Notes: generated by a model not told the origin, from the sequence alone. 64,000 nt of DNA from Methanococcus aeolicus Nankai-3 (GCF_000017185.1 NC_009635.1:1449189-1513188), one strand, 5' to 3'. Counted from the stretch's first letter, positions 28,281 through 37,951 are shown. Numbers and translations: made by a program.

Positions 28281-28532
28281 TATAGTTAATCTTCAATACT
28301 GTTCCTAATCCGTCCAATTATAATTGTTTCCTTTGGAAGCGATTTAAATCTCTAAATTTTACCTGTAAAATTTATACGACCTCATTAGGAGTTTTGAGAA
28401 ATTATTAAATAAAATCTCTTCGAGATTTTATACAAAAGCATAGCGTTTGTAGATGAATTTCTCTGTTTTTAGTAATTATCGTAGATTTTAGCTTTTAATC
28501 GTAGCACTGAAAAAGACCGAAGAATTACTATA
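28281..28532. mobile_element. MITE-like element, copy B (252 bp)
   Basis: Begins TATAGTTAATCTTCAATACT and ends GACCGAAGAATTACTATA. The core holds hairpin modules, including ATCTCTTCGAGAT and AAAGCATAGCGTTT, also seen in copies E and F. It sits in the gap between the DUF364-like gene and modC, so it interrupts an otherwise compact operon. Confidence 0.7.
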
Positions 28533-28586
28533 CTTACCATTCCTACTGCCCTGCTTTTATTTTTCCTGCCGTTTTTTATTATTTTA

Positions 28587-29309
28587 TTATTTTCCTAATT
28601 CGCAAAATCTCTCTATATTAAATAAATTTGCAACTCCTGCAATGGTGGTCCCATAAAATATTATTCTTTTATTGTATTTTTCTGCCAATTGCACTATTTC
28701 ATTAAGAGTTCCATTTGCCGCTGTGCTACCTGTGCATAACACAATATCGGAGCTCCCAATTATGTGTTCATTCATATCTCCATGATAAATTATAGTTCCA
28801 TGCTTTATCCTACCTACGGTTTCAAAATTTAAATCTGATACAAGAACGGCTTCGGCCCCAAATGTTTCAACCATCTGTTTTATAAATGCAGGTTGATATC
28901 CTATTATTCCAATTTTTATTTCGCCAATGTTTTTTTCAGGGAGCTCCTTTATTAAAAATTCCGAAAGTGCTTTGCCACATTTCTCAGGTTCATTACAGAT
29001 GCAATGTTCGGTTCTATCAATTTTTTTTAAATATCTCATTATCGCATTAAGTGTGGCTATAATTTGGGGCATATTGTTGTTATCCAATACTTCCTTAATA
29101 GTTCCCTTAAATTCTCCGGTATTGCCTGTAAAGGCATCACCAACACAGCCTTTAAAAAATGCTCTTAATAGTGATTCTTTTGCATTTAATAATGGATAAT
29201 CGTTTATATTTGTAGTATCTAGCTCCACATTTACGGGCTTTATTTCAATATTTTCATTTAATAGATTGTTTTCTTTTACAATTTTTTCAAGCTTTTCTTT
29301 AATTTGCAT
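28587..29309 (-). CDS. DUF364-like Rossmann-fold protein (putative metal-related)
   Basis: A 240-residue protein with GNTGEFKGTI in the first third and a C-terminal Rossmann-like half (KIGIIGYQPAFI, VLVSDLN, DIVLCTGSTAANGT). It resembles the DUF364 group linked to heavy-metal chelation. Cysteines lie in CICNEPEKCGKA in the middle. The start is ATG 29309 with GGTGAAATT; the open frame continues upstream only because it overlaps modB. It overlaps the modB 3' end by 34 bp, so the two are translationally coupled. A role in Mo/W handling is inferred from position. Confidence 0.7.
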   Translation of the reverse strand: MQIKEKLEKIVKENNLLNENIEIKPVNVELDTTNINDYPLLNAKESLLRAFFKGCVGDAFTGNTGEFKGTIKEVLDNNNMPQIIATLNAIMRYLKKIDRTEHCICNEPEKCGKALSEFLIKELPEKNIGEIKIGIIGYQPAFIKQMVETFGAEAVLVSDLNFETVGRIKHGTIIYHGDMNEHIIGSSDIVLCTGSTAANGTLNEIVQLAEKYNKRIIFYGTTIAGVANLFNIERFCELGK

Positions 29310-30097
29310 AATTTCACCATATCCCCATTCATTTTCATTATTGTTTTTATCGACATTATTATAATTATAGCCATCACAAGAAATATAAATGCTATTGACA
29401 ATGCTAAATCCACATTTCCAATGGATATATTGAGAAATACGGCAATAGGCAGGGTTTCGGTTTTCATCTTTGTAGCTCCTGCAAGCATAAGAGTTGCACC
29501 AAATTCCCCCATAGCTCTTGCCCACGCAAGAATTATCCCGGCCATAACTCCATTTTTTGCCATTGGAAGCACTATTTTAAAGAAACTTTTAGTTTTACTT
29601 AATCCTAAACTTTGGGCAGTATATTCATATTTTTCATCTATTTCCTCAAATATGGCTTTTGATGTTTTTATTATAAATGGAGAGGCGACAAAGAATTGGG
29701 CAACCACTATTCCCGCGGGGCTAAATATTATATTAAATATATTGTCTGATATTGTCCTTCCAATTATCGTATCTCCAAAAAATACCAAAAGGGCAAATCC
29801 GGATACAAGCGGAGGAAGAATTACGGGCAAATCTATCAAGCTATCAACTACAATTTTACCTTTAAAATCATATCTTGCAAGATAATATGCCGAAGGAATT
29901 CCAATAATTGCTCCCATAATTGTAGCAATTGATGCCGTTCCAAGACTTAACTTAATGGCAAACCGTATTTCTTCAGATAATAATGCAGTTACAATGCTAT
30001 CTGGTGTGGTTTTACCAACAATAGCCAAAATAATAAATAAAATTAAAGTAATAAAAATAAATAATAAAAACGACGATATTATATTAATTATATTCAT
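29276..30097 (-). CDS. modB: molybdate/tungstate ABC transporter permease
   Basis: A 273-residue permease with six TM segments. The conserved EAA loop reads ARAMGEFGATLML, typical of ModB/WtpB. It carries oxyanion delivered by the lipoprotein ModA. GGGGATATT precedes the ATG. It lies 90 bp downstream of modA. Confidence 0.88.
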   Translation of the reverse strand: MNIINIISSFLLFIFITLILFIILAIVGKTTPDSIVTALLSEEIRFAIKLSLGTASIATIMGAIIGIPSAYYLARYDFKGKIVVDSLIDLPVILPPLVSGFALLVFFGDTIIGRTISDNIFNIIFSPAGIVVAQFFVASPFIIKTSKAIFEEIDEKYEYTAQSLGLSKTKSFFKIVLPMAKNGVMAGIILAWARAMGEFGATLMLAGATKMKTETLPIAVFLNISIGNVDLALSIAFIFLVMAIIIIMSIKTIMKMNGDMVKLCKLKKSLKKL

Positions 30098-30187
30098 AAT
30101 ATCCCCTATTAATTATATGTTATTTATGCATATTTCCCCGTTATGAGGATATTCTAACTAGATATGTATGATTTAAATCAATAATGG

Positions 30188-30997
30188 TTAATTGTCAATT
30201 ATTTCAAATCCATATTTTTTAAATATCGCTTTTCCTTCGTTATTTACGAAATTATAAAATAATTCTGCATTTTTTCTATTTTCGGTCAGGCTCAATATTC
30301 CAATGGGGACGGTTTTTATCTTATTGTATTTCGAATCTATTGGAATTATGTCTACTTTATCGCTTGCAATGGCATCGGCCCTCCAAACAACGGCGGCATC
30401 GGCTTGATTTAACTCAACATACATTAACGCCTGTTTTACTGTGGCCCCCCTAACTACAACATTTTTTTCTATTTTTTGAGTCATATTTGGATTGTCATTT
30501 TCTGCATTTTTCAAAATCTTTTTAATCGTTCTACCAATTGCAATATTTTCTTCTCCAAGTGATATTTTTACATTTTCTTTTTCCAAATCCTTAATTGAGG
30601 TTATATTTTTTGGATTTCCATTTTTAACGACAATTACAGGAATATGTTTGGTTATATTGGTATAGTTGATTATTTTTCCTTCTTTATCTAATTTTTCAAT
30701 ATAAAAATATGCTCCGGGCATATATATGTCCCCTTTATTTGAAGCAGTTATTTTTGAATATAATGCCCCACTACCGCTGTAATCATAATTAACTTTAATA
30801 TTGTATTTTTTTTCAAATTCTACTGCTATTTCGTCCATTGGCTGTTGCATTCCAGCCCCCACATAGGCATGTATTGAAGCTAGGGCGTTTTCGTTTTCTG
30901 TATTATTTACACAGCCTGACAATGAAATAACAGATATAATTAACATCATCAAAACCGAGCCAATAATAAAATTATTTTTTTTGGTATTATTTTTCAT
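30188..30997 (-). CDS. modA: molybdate/tungstate-binding lipoprotein
   Basis: A 269-residue substrate-binding protein. A basic N-terminus and hydrophobic stretch end in the lipobox LSGC (Cys about residue 29), so it should be lipid-anchored outside. The mature part shows HAYVGAGMQQPMDEIA, YSGSGALYSKI and ADAAVVWRADA, as in ModA/WtpA oxyanion binders. GGAGATTCT precedes ATG 30997; an ATG seven codons upstream lacks such a site. It follows nifN after 270 bp. Confidence 0.87.
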   Translation of the reverse strand: MKNNTKKNNFIIGSVLMMLIISVISLSGCVNNTENENALASIHAYVGAGMQQPMDEIAVEFEKKYNIKVNYDYSGSGALYSKITASNKGDIYMPGAYFYIEKLDKEGKIINYTNITKHIPVIVVKNGNPKNITSIKDLEKENVKISLGEENIAIGRTIKKILKNAENDNPNMTQKIEKNVVVRGATVKQALMYVELNQADAAVVWRADAIASDKVDIIPIDSKYNKIKTVPIGILSLTENRKNAELFYNFVNNEGKAIFKKYGFEIIDN

Positions 30998-31268
30998 AGA
31001 ATCTCCTTTTTTTATCATTTATGACAAATTAAAAATATTAATGGTACTAAAATAATATAAAATACATCTACAAATTATATTAATATTTTAATTAAAAGTT
31101 AATATAATGTAATAATATCTAATAATAATATATAAAACTATTATCACTGGGCTATATTAGGGAGTTTAAAAATGAGGGTCTCAAAATCGCAAATCATAGA
31201 TTTGATTGGGAATTTGACTCTATTCAAAAATAAAAAATAAATTTAATATTTCTTCAATATGGTGGGGG

Positions 31269-32564
31269 CTATAAATTTGCCATTTCATTTATAAGATTTA
31301 AAGCACCATTATATCCAAGCATGACTTTTTTAGGGTGTCCATACACATCAATTACAGGGAATCCGACTTTTAATGATGGAATATTTAAAGAATTTGCAAT
31401 ATATTTACTTCTATAGTCTCCAATAATAAAGTCTATATTTTTATCTTTTAAAGATTTTCCAAAATCATATAAATCTCCCGATATAACTTCAATATTTCGG
31501 TTTAATTTTTGTATGGTTTCAGCAAAATAATTGGTTTTTGTATTGGATAGCACTGCCACAACCTTTAATCCAATTTCATTTGCCAAATCCACAAGACCTA
31601 TAACTTGGTCGGGAGCTCCATATATTGCAACTTTTTTATTTTTTAATTTGGCATTAGTATTTGCCATAGCATCAAGGGCATAGCCCCTATCGTCCAATAA
31701 CGGTTCTGGTATGTTTGATATGTCCGATATATCATTTTCCCCTGCGGTATCCAATAGATTTAATATAAACTTGTCTGTATTTTTAATACCAATTGGATAT
31801 TTTAGATTACACGATATAACCCCATATTTTTCCAAATATGATGCACCATCTACGCCTTCCATTCCAAAAGATACGGTAGCTTTTGAGTATATTGAATTTT
31901 TAATATTGTCTATTGTGGTATCGCATTTAGGATATTCCTCTTTTGGAAGTCTTAGTGGTCTATCCATTGATTTTATGTCATTTAATAAATTATATTGTAT
32001 GCCAAGATTATTAAATATATGTTGGAGCTCCCTAACATCACCGGGATTTACTACGCCGTGAATTAGGTTTATTTTATTATTTTTTTCTTTTTTAATCTCT
32101 ATTTCATTATCTTTTTCTAAAATACCACTGATTATACTATACATGGCATTGTTGTATCCATCAATATGACTTCCACTGTATGATGGCGTATTTATTGCCA
32201 CAATATTTTTGTTGTTGTAGTTGTTTTTAATGTCTAATTTTATATTTTCTCCAATGGTTTCACTAAGTCCTGTTGTGCATATTCCTATTAATTCAGGATT
32301 TTTACTAACTTCAATATTTTCAATTGCTTTAATGATATTTTCAATACCTTCTCCCTGTATTGCAGAATATTCATGAAATCCAGTTGTAGCTATATCTGTG
32401 GGCTCTTTAAAATGTTCTACAATTATATGTTTTATATAATTTGCACATCCTTGGGAGCCATGCACTAATGGAATACATTTATATATGCCAATAAGGGCGA
32501 AAACTCCACCTATGAGCTGGTTCATATATGGAGGATTGACTGTTAATGATTTTTTTGAGATAAT
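31269..32564 (-). CDS. nifN: nitrogenase cofactor scaffold subunit NifN, probable non-AUG start
   Basis: NifN-family protein that with NifE holds the maturing FeMo-cofactor. The first ATG (32525) would cut off the conserved start. Reading upstream in frame gives SKKSLTVNPPY before MNQLIGG, which matches the family's N-terminal NP...QPIGA region leading into PLVHGSQGC. A strong GGAGGGAT (32572-32565) sits just before an ATT (32564) and ATC (32561) codon, with no ATG, GTG or TTG between. I extend the gene to ATT 32564, giving about 431 residues. It lies 61 bp downstream of nifE. Confidence 0.82.
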   Translation of the reverse strand: MISKKSLTVNPPYMNQLIGGVFALIGIYKCIPLVHGSQGCANYIKHIIVEHFKEPTDIATTGFHEYSAIQGEGIENIIKAIENIEVSKNPELIGICTTGLSETIGENIKLDIKNNYNNKNIVAINTPSYSGSHIDGYNNAMYSIISGILEKDNEIEIKKEKNNKINLIHGVVNPGDVRELQHIFNNLGIQYNLLNDIKSMDRPLRLPKEEYPKCDTTIDNIKNSIYSKATVSFGMEGVDGASYLEKYGVISCNLKYPIGIKNTDKFILNLLDTAGENDISDISNIPEPLLDDRGYALDAMANTNAKLKNKKVAIYGAPDQVIGLVDLANEIGLKVVAVLSNTKTNYFAETIQKLNRNIEVISGDLYDFGKSLKDKNIDFIIGDYRSKYIANSLNIPSLKVGFPVIDVYGHPKKVMLGYNGALNLINEMANL

Positions 32565-32625
32565 ATCCCTCCATTTTTATTTTTTTAATTAATATTAATA
32601 TTGTTTAATTTTTTTAATAATAATC

Positions 32626-34035
32626 TTATTTTACTAATTTCCATATGTTGGAATTAATGGCACCATAAACATCTTTTGCAAAATTGACAAATCCATCAAA
32701 TCCTATATATACTGTGGAAGGAGCCCTGCCATTTATATATGGAATTCCTAACTTATGAACTAACTCCTTTGTTTTACTGTCGGAGATAAATATGTCGGGT
32801 TTGCAGTCTATTATGGCATTTTCAAGCTCGTATGTATTTGGATTATCGATAATTACTGCACCTTTTGGAAGTTGTTTTACAATTTTTTCGTAATTTTCTT
32901 TATTTGCAAAATAAGTTGCTACTCCAACTACTTCCATTTCAAGTTCTTCCATTGTCGGACCCATATAATTTAATGCCCTCTGGGCTCCATGACATATGAA
33001 AACTTTTTTCCCTTTTAATTCTTTTTTATAGTATTCTAATTCTTTTTCATTTTTATTTAAATAATAATCAATGGTATTATCCACAACTTTTTTATCGATG
33101 TCCAATATTTTTCCAATATTTTCCAAAGCATCACAGCAATTTTGTATTCCAAAGAAATTTGAAACAATATATGGCACTTCATAAACCTTTTCCATCATAT
33201 TTGCAAATTGAATGGAACTTTTCATACAATGTACAATATTTAATTTTGCACTGTCCATAATTCTAATTCTATCAATTGTGGCATTTCCTGTAAATGAACA
33301 TAATACTCTAACTCCCATTTTATTAAATATTTGCTCTATTGAGTTGGAGCTCCCTGTGCTAAAATCACCAATTATATTTACATCATATGGAGTAGGGGGT
33401 TGTTCCAGCACTTCCTCAACTTCTTTTGTGGCAATTAATTCAAAAAGTTTTTTGTTTGCTATCATATGCCCTTTATTTTGGGTTTTACCTTTAAATCCAG
33501 CACATTCAAATGCTAATATTGGTGTGTCCTTATTTTTATGGTTTGTATTTTTTAATTTCTTTTTTACTTCCTTTACAACCGCAGAAATATCGTCTCCAAT
33601 TAATGCCGTTTGACAGGTTTCATATACAAATATGGCATCGGGGTTAAATTCTTCGCATATTTTAAGTATTGCATCGTATAGCTTCTTTTCACCACCAAAT
33701 ACTACATCTTCTTCTTTAATGTCTGTTGTGAAGCAGAATGAATATGTATCGGGTCGATAGTCCCATGAATAATATGCACAACTTGCAGGAGAATGAATAA
33801 GATGGATTACATTTTTTATATGGCTGTTAATAATAATCTTACTTCCATGAAATGTGCAAGACCGTTCGGAAAAATCTCCTGGTTGTGTAAATTCAGCACA
33901 TGCTGGAAGTGTATTATTATCATTTGTTATACAGTGGCCTATCCTATCGATTCGCCCTTTAACATTTTTATTTGTTGAATTGGCGTTTATATCGCTTATT
34001 ATATTGGTATCCCCTGCATTTTGTGTTTTTTCCAT
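32626..34035 (-). CDS. nifE: nitrogenase cofactor scaffold subunit NifE
   Basis: A 469-residue NifD-like protein without the full NifD active-site set. RSCTFHGSK, HSPASCAYYSWDYR and ETCQTALIGDD carry the cluster-binding cysteines, and NIVHCMKSS corresponds to the NifD cofactor-Cys region. GGTGGAG precedes ATG 34035; GTG 34047 overlaps that site. It follows the ferredoxin gene after 175 bp and leads into nifN. Confidence 0.9.
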   Translation of the reverse strand: MEKTQNAGDTNIISDINANSTNKNVKGRIDRIGHCITNDNNTLPACAEFTQPGDFSERSCTFHGSKIIINSHIKNVIHLIHSPASCAYYSWDYRPDTYSFCFTTDIKEEDVVFGGEKKLYDAILKICEEFNPDAIFVYETCQTALIGDDISAVVKEVKKKLKNTNHKNKDTPILAFECAGFKGKTQNKGHMIANKKLFELIATKEVEEVLEQPPTPYDVNIIGDFSTGSSNSIEQIFNKMGVRVLCSFTGNATIDRIRIMDSAKLNIVHCMKSSIQFANMMEKVYEVPYIVSNFFGIQNCCDALENIGKILDIDKKVVDNTIDYYLNKNEKELEYYKKELKGKKVFICHGAQRALNYMGPTMEELEMEVVGVATYFANKENYEKIVKQLPKGAVIIDNPNTYELENAIIDCKPDIFISDSKTKELVHKLGIPYINGRAPSTVYIGFDGFVNFAKDVYGAINSNIWKLVK

Positions 34036-34210
34036 ATGCTCCACCACTTATATAAATTAATAAATATTCATTTTAAATTTTCATGTTTGTTAAAGTTAGT
34101 TATATAATAGTAAAAAAATGCCAATAGTAAAAAAATTAATAAGTAATGAATTGGCTAAATTTGGCAATAAATAATTAATAAGAATTAAATTAATAATAAT
34201 TAATAATAAA

Positions 34211-34396
34211 TTAATTCTTAACTTTTACTGCATCAGCAGGACATAAATCTTCACACATCATACAGAAAGTGCATTCGTCGGCATTAGACACAACAATTTT
34301 GCTACCTTCAACACCGAATACATCTGTAGGGCATGCATCTTTACAGCCTGAACAATCTATTCCATCACAGTTATTATAATCGATTTCTACAACCAT
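34211..34396 (-). CDS. 2[4Fe-4S] ferredoxin in the nif cluster
   Basis: A 61-residue ferredoxin. The second motif is canonical (CTFCMMCEDLCP). The first has an expanded spacing, CDGIDCSGCKDACP, that is Cx4Cx2Cx3C. It probably binds two 4Fe-4S clusters. Its place between nifK and nifE suggests electron supply to nitrogenase or to cofactor assembly. GGTGAATAAAA precedes the ATG. This gene is not part of the nifH-I1-I2-D-K-E-N-X set I know from M. maripaludis. Confidence 0.9.
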   Translation of the reverse strand: MVVEIDYNNCDGIDCSGCKDACPTDVFGVEGSKIVVSNADECTFCMMCEDLCPADAVKVKN

Positions 34397-34487
34397 TTTT
34401 ATTCACCAGTAAATAATAAAGTATATAATATATTCAAAAAGTATGTTGATGGGGAATAAATTTAGTATATTACAACATACTAGGTAT

Positions 34488-34808
34488 TTAAATCCAATCG
34501 ATACCTTTGGAAACTCCTATTTCTTTTAATTCGGGAATTAATTCTTTCAAAGATTCAAATTTTTCCCCAGCTTCTTCTATTGTAGGCAAATCCCAAGGTC
34601 TCCCGAAATTTCCACCAAATTCATTGTCTCCATATTCTGCAATTATTACAGGAGCTCCTTTAATTTTTGAGAATTGAACAAACAAATCTCCATCTACGGG
34701 GTTAGCATCTTTACCGATATTAAAAGTAATATATGTAAAGTCATTTTCGTCTGCTTTTTTTCCAACTTTATCATAATAGCCAGTTCTAATAATTTTTAAT
34801 TCTGACAC
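34488..34808 (-). CDS. uncharacterised nif-cluster protein (106 aa)
   Basis: A 106-residue acidic soluble protein I cannot assign. It has no cysteine, no signal peptide and no membrane segment. FTYITFNIGKDANPVDG and EYGDNEFGGNFGRPWDLP stand out. It starts at GTG 34808 after GAGGTGAAATT. It lies between nifK and the ferredoxin on the nif strand, so it is probably co-transcribed. It might be a small nitrogenase accessory protein; it does not resemble NifX or NafY closely enough for me to say so. Confidence 0.7.
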   Translation of the reverse strand: MSELKIIRTGYYDKVGKKADENDFTYITFNIGKDANPVDGDLFVQFSKIKGAPVIIAEYGDNEFGGNFGRPWDLPTIEEAGEKFESLKELIPELKEIGVSKGIDWI

Positions 34809-34869
34809 AATTTCACCTCTTCATAGTCAATCGACGGACTTTTTACTTATGCTAATTAAATAGTAATAT

Positions 34870-34989
34870 TATAGTTAATCTTCAATAATTGTCCCTTATC
34901 CGTCCCAAACTTTGAACGAATTTCCCTAGTTAATACAAATAACGATTTGTGTATTGAATAGTAATGAAATTGTCCGAAGATTAACTATA
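34870..34989. mobile_element. MITE-like element, copy C (120 bp) inside the nif cluster
   Basis: Begins TATAGTTAATCTTCAATAAT and ends CCGAAGATTAACTATA, so the termini are inverted repeats of each other. It fills the gap between nifK and the 106-aa gene. The core has one imperfect hairpin around AATACAAATAACGATTTGTGTATT. Confidence 0.72.
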
Positions 34990-35004
34990 TCTATATTTTT
35001 CAAC

Positions 35005-36423
35005 TTACTGTTGGAGTCGAGTCTCTGGCACACTAGTACTTAATATAGTATTTACAAGCTCATCAAAGAATCTTAAACTCCCCATGTATCCCATTATTGG
35101 CCATCTGGAATATCCGACTCTATCATATACTGGGAATCCAGTTCTTAAAAGTCCTATTCCCATATCTTTTGCTATTGCAGTTCCCCCTCTTGGGTGTCCA
35201 ATAATTAAATCTACTCCTATTTCTTTTACTTTCTTTTCAAAGTCCCAGAGGTCAGAGAATTGAACTTCAATATCCACATTAAATTCTTTTGCAATTTTTT
35301 CCATTTCTTTTTTATATATTCTTGAAGGTGTTTGGGTGCTAACTACAACAGGTTTCATACCAATTTCACAGCAGAATCTTGCCACAGCTATTACATGGTC
35401 AGGGTCTCCGAATATACCTACCTTTTTATCCATTGTATAGTGGACTGTATCGGCAATAGCATCTATTAATTTACCTCTTTCATCAAGGAGCTCATCAGGT
35501 ATTCCTTTGCCTGTAAGTTGGGCTACATTTATTAAAAATTCATCTGTATTTTTAACTCCAATTGGTTGTCCATAGAAATCAGGTATTTTAAATTTCTTTT
35601 TTAAGAATAAGGCACCAGCCCCTCCTGCGGATTGACATAATGCAAAAGTTGCCTTACCATTTCCAGCATCTACAAATTCTTCAATGGTAGTTCCAGCGTC
35701 TGGGTAATATGGCACTTCATCAAGAGGTTCTCTCAAAGGTTTGTAAAGATTTTCACTAATATCGAATATGATTGAGAAATCTTTTCCTTCCTCTAAGCCC
35801 ATCATTTTAAGCATTCTTTTTATTTCCAATATATCTCCGGGGTTAGTTCCAAATCCAGATATGATATTTATTTTATGTGGTTCAACTTCTGGGTCTTTTT
35901 TAGCCAAATATTGGAAATATGCTTTTGAAGCATTGTCATATCCTGTTGCATGACTTCCTTTATATGCTGGACAGTGAACTGGAATAATTGGTAATTCTGC
36001 TTTTTCTTCTCCAACTTCCTTTGCAATATTTTTTCTTGCAGCCCTAATAAATGATTCAATATCGTCTCCAATTGTTTCAGAGGAGCATGTTGTAATTACG
36101 GCTATTAGGTTTGGATCATATCTTGATACAAGGTTTGTTAATCCATCAACCAGGTTTTTCATTCCCCCATATACCGCAGCATGTTCGTGAAATGATGCAG
36201 ATGCAATGGGTGATGGTTCTCTAAAATGTCTTGCAAATTGATATCTTGCATAAGTTGTGCAACCTTGACCACCTTGAACAAATGGGACGCCTTCGCAAAC
36301 TCCCAATGTTGCCCACATTGCCCCAATTGGCTGACATATTTTATTTGGGTTTATGGTACTTTTCCTTGTTTTTTTCATGTAGTTTATTTCGCCGCAATTG
36401 CTACATTCTGTATGGTCACTCAT
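35005..36423 (-). CDS. nifK: nitrogenase molybdenum-iron protein beta chain
   Basis: A 472-residue NifK. P-cluster cysteines are visible in NKICQPIGA, VQGGQGCTTYAR and TTCSSETIGDD. An extra CSNCGEIN pair near the N-terminus precedes the usual start and may be a small metal site. The ATG overlaps the nifD stop by one base (TAATG), so translation is coupled. Confidence 0.96.
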   Translation of the reverse strand: MSDHTECSNCGEINYMKKTRKSTINPNKICQPIGAMWATLGVCEGVPFVQGGQGCTTYARYQFARHFREPSPIASASFHEHAAVYGGMKNLVDGLTNLVSRYDPNLIAVITTCSSETIGDDIESFIRAARKNIAKEVGEEKAELPIIPVHCPAYKGSHATGYDNASKAYFQYLAKKDPEVEPHKINIISGFGTNPGDILEIKRMLKMMGLEEGKDFSIIFDISENLYKPLREPLDEVPYYPDAGTTIEEFVDAGNGKATFALCQSAGGAGALFLKKKFKIPDFYGQPIGVKNTDEFLINVAQLTGKGIPDELLDERGKLIDAIADTVHYTMDKKVGIFGDPDHVIAVARFCCEIGMKPVVVSTQTPSRIYKKEMEKIAKEFNVDIEVQFSDLWDFEKKVKEIGVDLIIGHPRGGTAIAKDMGIGLLRTGFPVYDRVGYSRWPIMGYMGSLRFFDELVNTILSTSVPETRLQQ

Positions 36424-37850
36424 TATTTCACCTTATATTCTTCAAATTTGTCCTCTTTTTCATGTATTGTATTCCAAATTGGATGACAAACCGCTTTATA
36501 AATATCTCTTGCAAAATTGACAAATCCTCTGTATCCTGCATAAGGTCCTTCTTCATAACTGTGTGAATTTACTGTTGGAATTCCGAATTTTCTAAATAAA
36601 TATCTTTCTTTTAATCCTACAAGCATGAAATCAGGTTTATATATTTCTGCCGCCTCTTCCAATTCTGGTTCATTTGGTGAATCCATTACAAGAACATTAG
36701 TTAATCCAGCTTTTTCAAGATTAATATTCATTTTTTCGTAATCATCCTCATGGGAGAATGTACAGCATGCAACCACATAATCAATTCCCAATTCCTTCAT
36801 AGCCATAATCCAGTGCCAGGTTCTTGGACCTCCAACATAAACCATGCACTTTTTACCGTTAAGTTTTGATTTATAGAATTCCAATTCTTCGTTTATTGGT
36901 TTTAATTCTTTTTCAATTACTTCATCCACTGTTTCTTTTGGTATATTCAATCTTTCAGCTACATCATATAATGCTTCAGAAGTTTTAGTAATTCCAAAGA
37001 AAGAAACCCTTGTGAATGGCACATTAAATCCATCTTGAACCATGTGAGCAATATATTCAGCAGACCTTTGACAGTGAACAACATTTAATTTTACATCTGT
37101 TAATTTAAACAAATCATCCATTGCAGCATTTCCTGTAAATGTCACTACATTTCTTACTCCAATTTTTTCAAATAAATCATTAATTACAGCAACATCCCAA
37201 TCCATGTTGTAGTCCCCGATTAATGCAATATCATATGGAGTTTTATTTTCTTCTTTTAGACATTTTTCAGGATATTGTTCCTTTTTCTTCTTTAACCATC
37301 TGTAAAACATCGTGTTAAATACATGGTGTCCTTTTGACTGGGATACTCCTGCAAATCCAGGACAATTCACTGGAAATACTGGTTTTTTCATATATTCTTC
37401 AACTTTATTACCTACTGCATCAATATTGTCTCCAATAAGTGCCGTAGGACAGTTGGTATATATCATCATACCATTAGCTTCTGGGAATTCGTCAATTGCT
37501 TCCATACACGCTTTTTCAAGGGTTTTTTCCCCTCCATATACAATGTCTGATTCCTGTAAATCTGTTGTCCAACAGTATCTTCTATGAAGTTCATTGTCTG
37601 ACAAAGCTCTTCTTGATCCCCAGGTATAAAATGCACATCCCACAGGACCATGCACCATGTGTATAATATCTTTAACAGGTCCTCCAACTACACCCCTAGC
37701 TCCTGCAAAGGCACAACCTCTTTCAGTCATGTCTCCTGGAACTGTGTTTATATTGGATGCAGGTATTATCTTTTCTTCGGGGTCAAACACATAGGTATGT
37801 TTCATTCTTTCGGGGATTGGGTTATCGCAATCCAATAATACATATGGCAT
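36423..37850 (-). CDS. nifD: nitrogenase molybdenum-iron protein alpha chain
   Basis: A 475-residue NifD. P-cluster ligands lie in ERGCAFAG and HGPVGCAFYTWGSRR. The FeMo-cofactor Cys is in NVVHCQRSAEYIA and the cofactor His in the C-terminal NSHSYEEGPYAGYRGF. These two residues and the absence of an anfG/vnfG gene point to the Mo enzyme. GGTGAAATA precedes the ATG. Confidence 0.96.
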   Translation of the reverse strand: MPYVLLDCDNPIPERMKHTYVFDPEEKIIPASNINTVPGDMTERGCAFAGARGVVGGPVKDIIHMVHGPVGCAFYTWGSRRALSDNELHRRYCWTTDLQESDIVYGGEKTLEKACMEAIDEFPEANGMMIYTNCPTALIGDNIDAVGNKVEEYMKKPVFPVNCPGFAGVSQSKGHHVFNTMFYRWLKKKKEQYPEKCLKEENKTPYDIALIGDYNMDWDVAVINDLFEKIGVRNVVTFTGNAAMDDLFKLTDVKLNVVHCQRSAEYIAHMVQDGFNVPFTRVSFFGITKTSEALYDVAERLNIPKETVDEVIEKELKPINEELEFYKSKLNGKKCMVYVGGPRTWHWIMAMKELGIDYVVACCTFSHEDDYEKMNINLEKAGLTNVLVMDSPNEPELEEAAEIYKPDFMLVGLKERYLFRKFGIPTVNSHSYEEGPYAGYRGFVNFARDIYKAVCHPIWNTIHEKEDKFEEYKVK

Positions 37851-37951
37851 TATTTCACCTTAAATTATTAATTATAGTAATTAAATGGTATTTGCAAATA
37901 TTAATTAAATTAAATACCAATAATTGCAATACCTAGATTTAAATTCCTTAT

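Noticed and set aside
28587-29525. Longer version of the DUF364-like protein (312 aa)
   Set aside because: The first 72 codons overlap modB and are Cys/Tyr/Asn-rich; a clear GGTGAAATT stands before ATG 29309.
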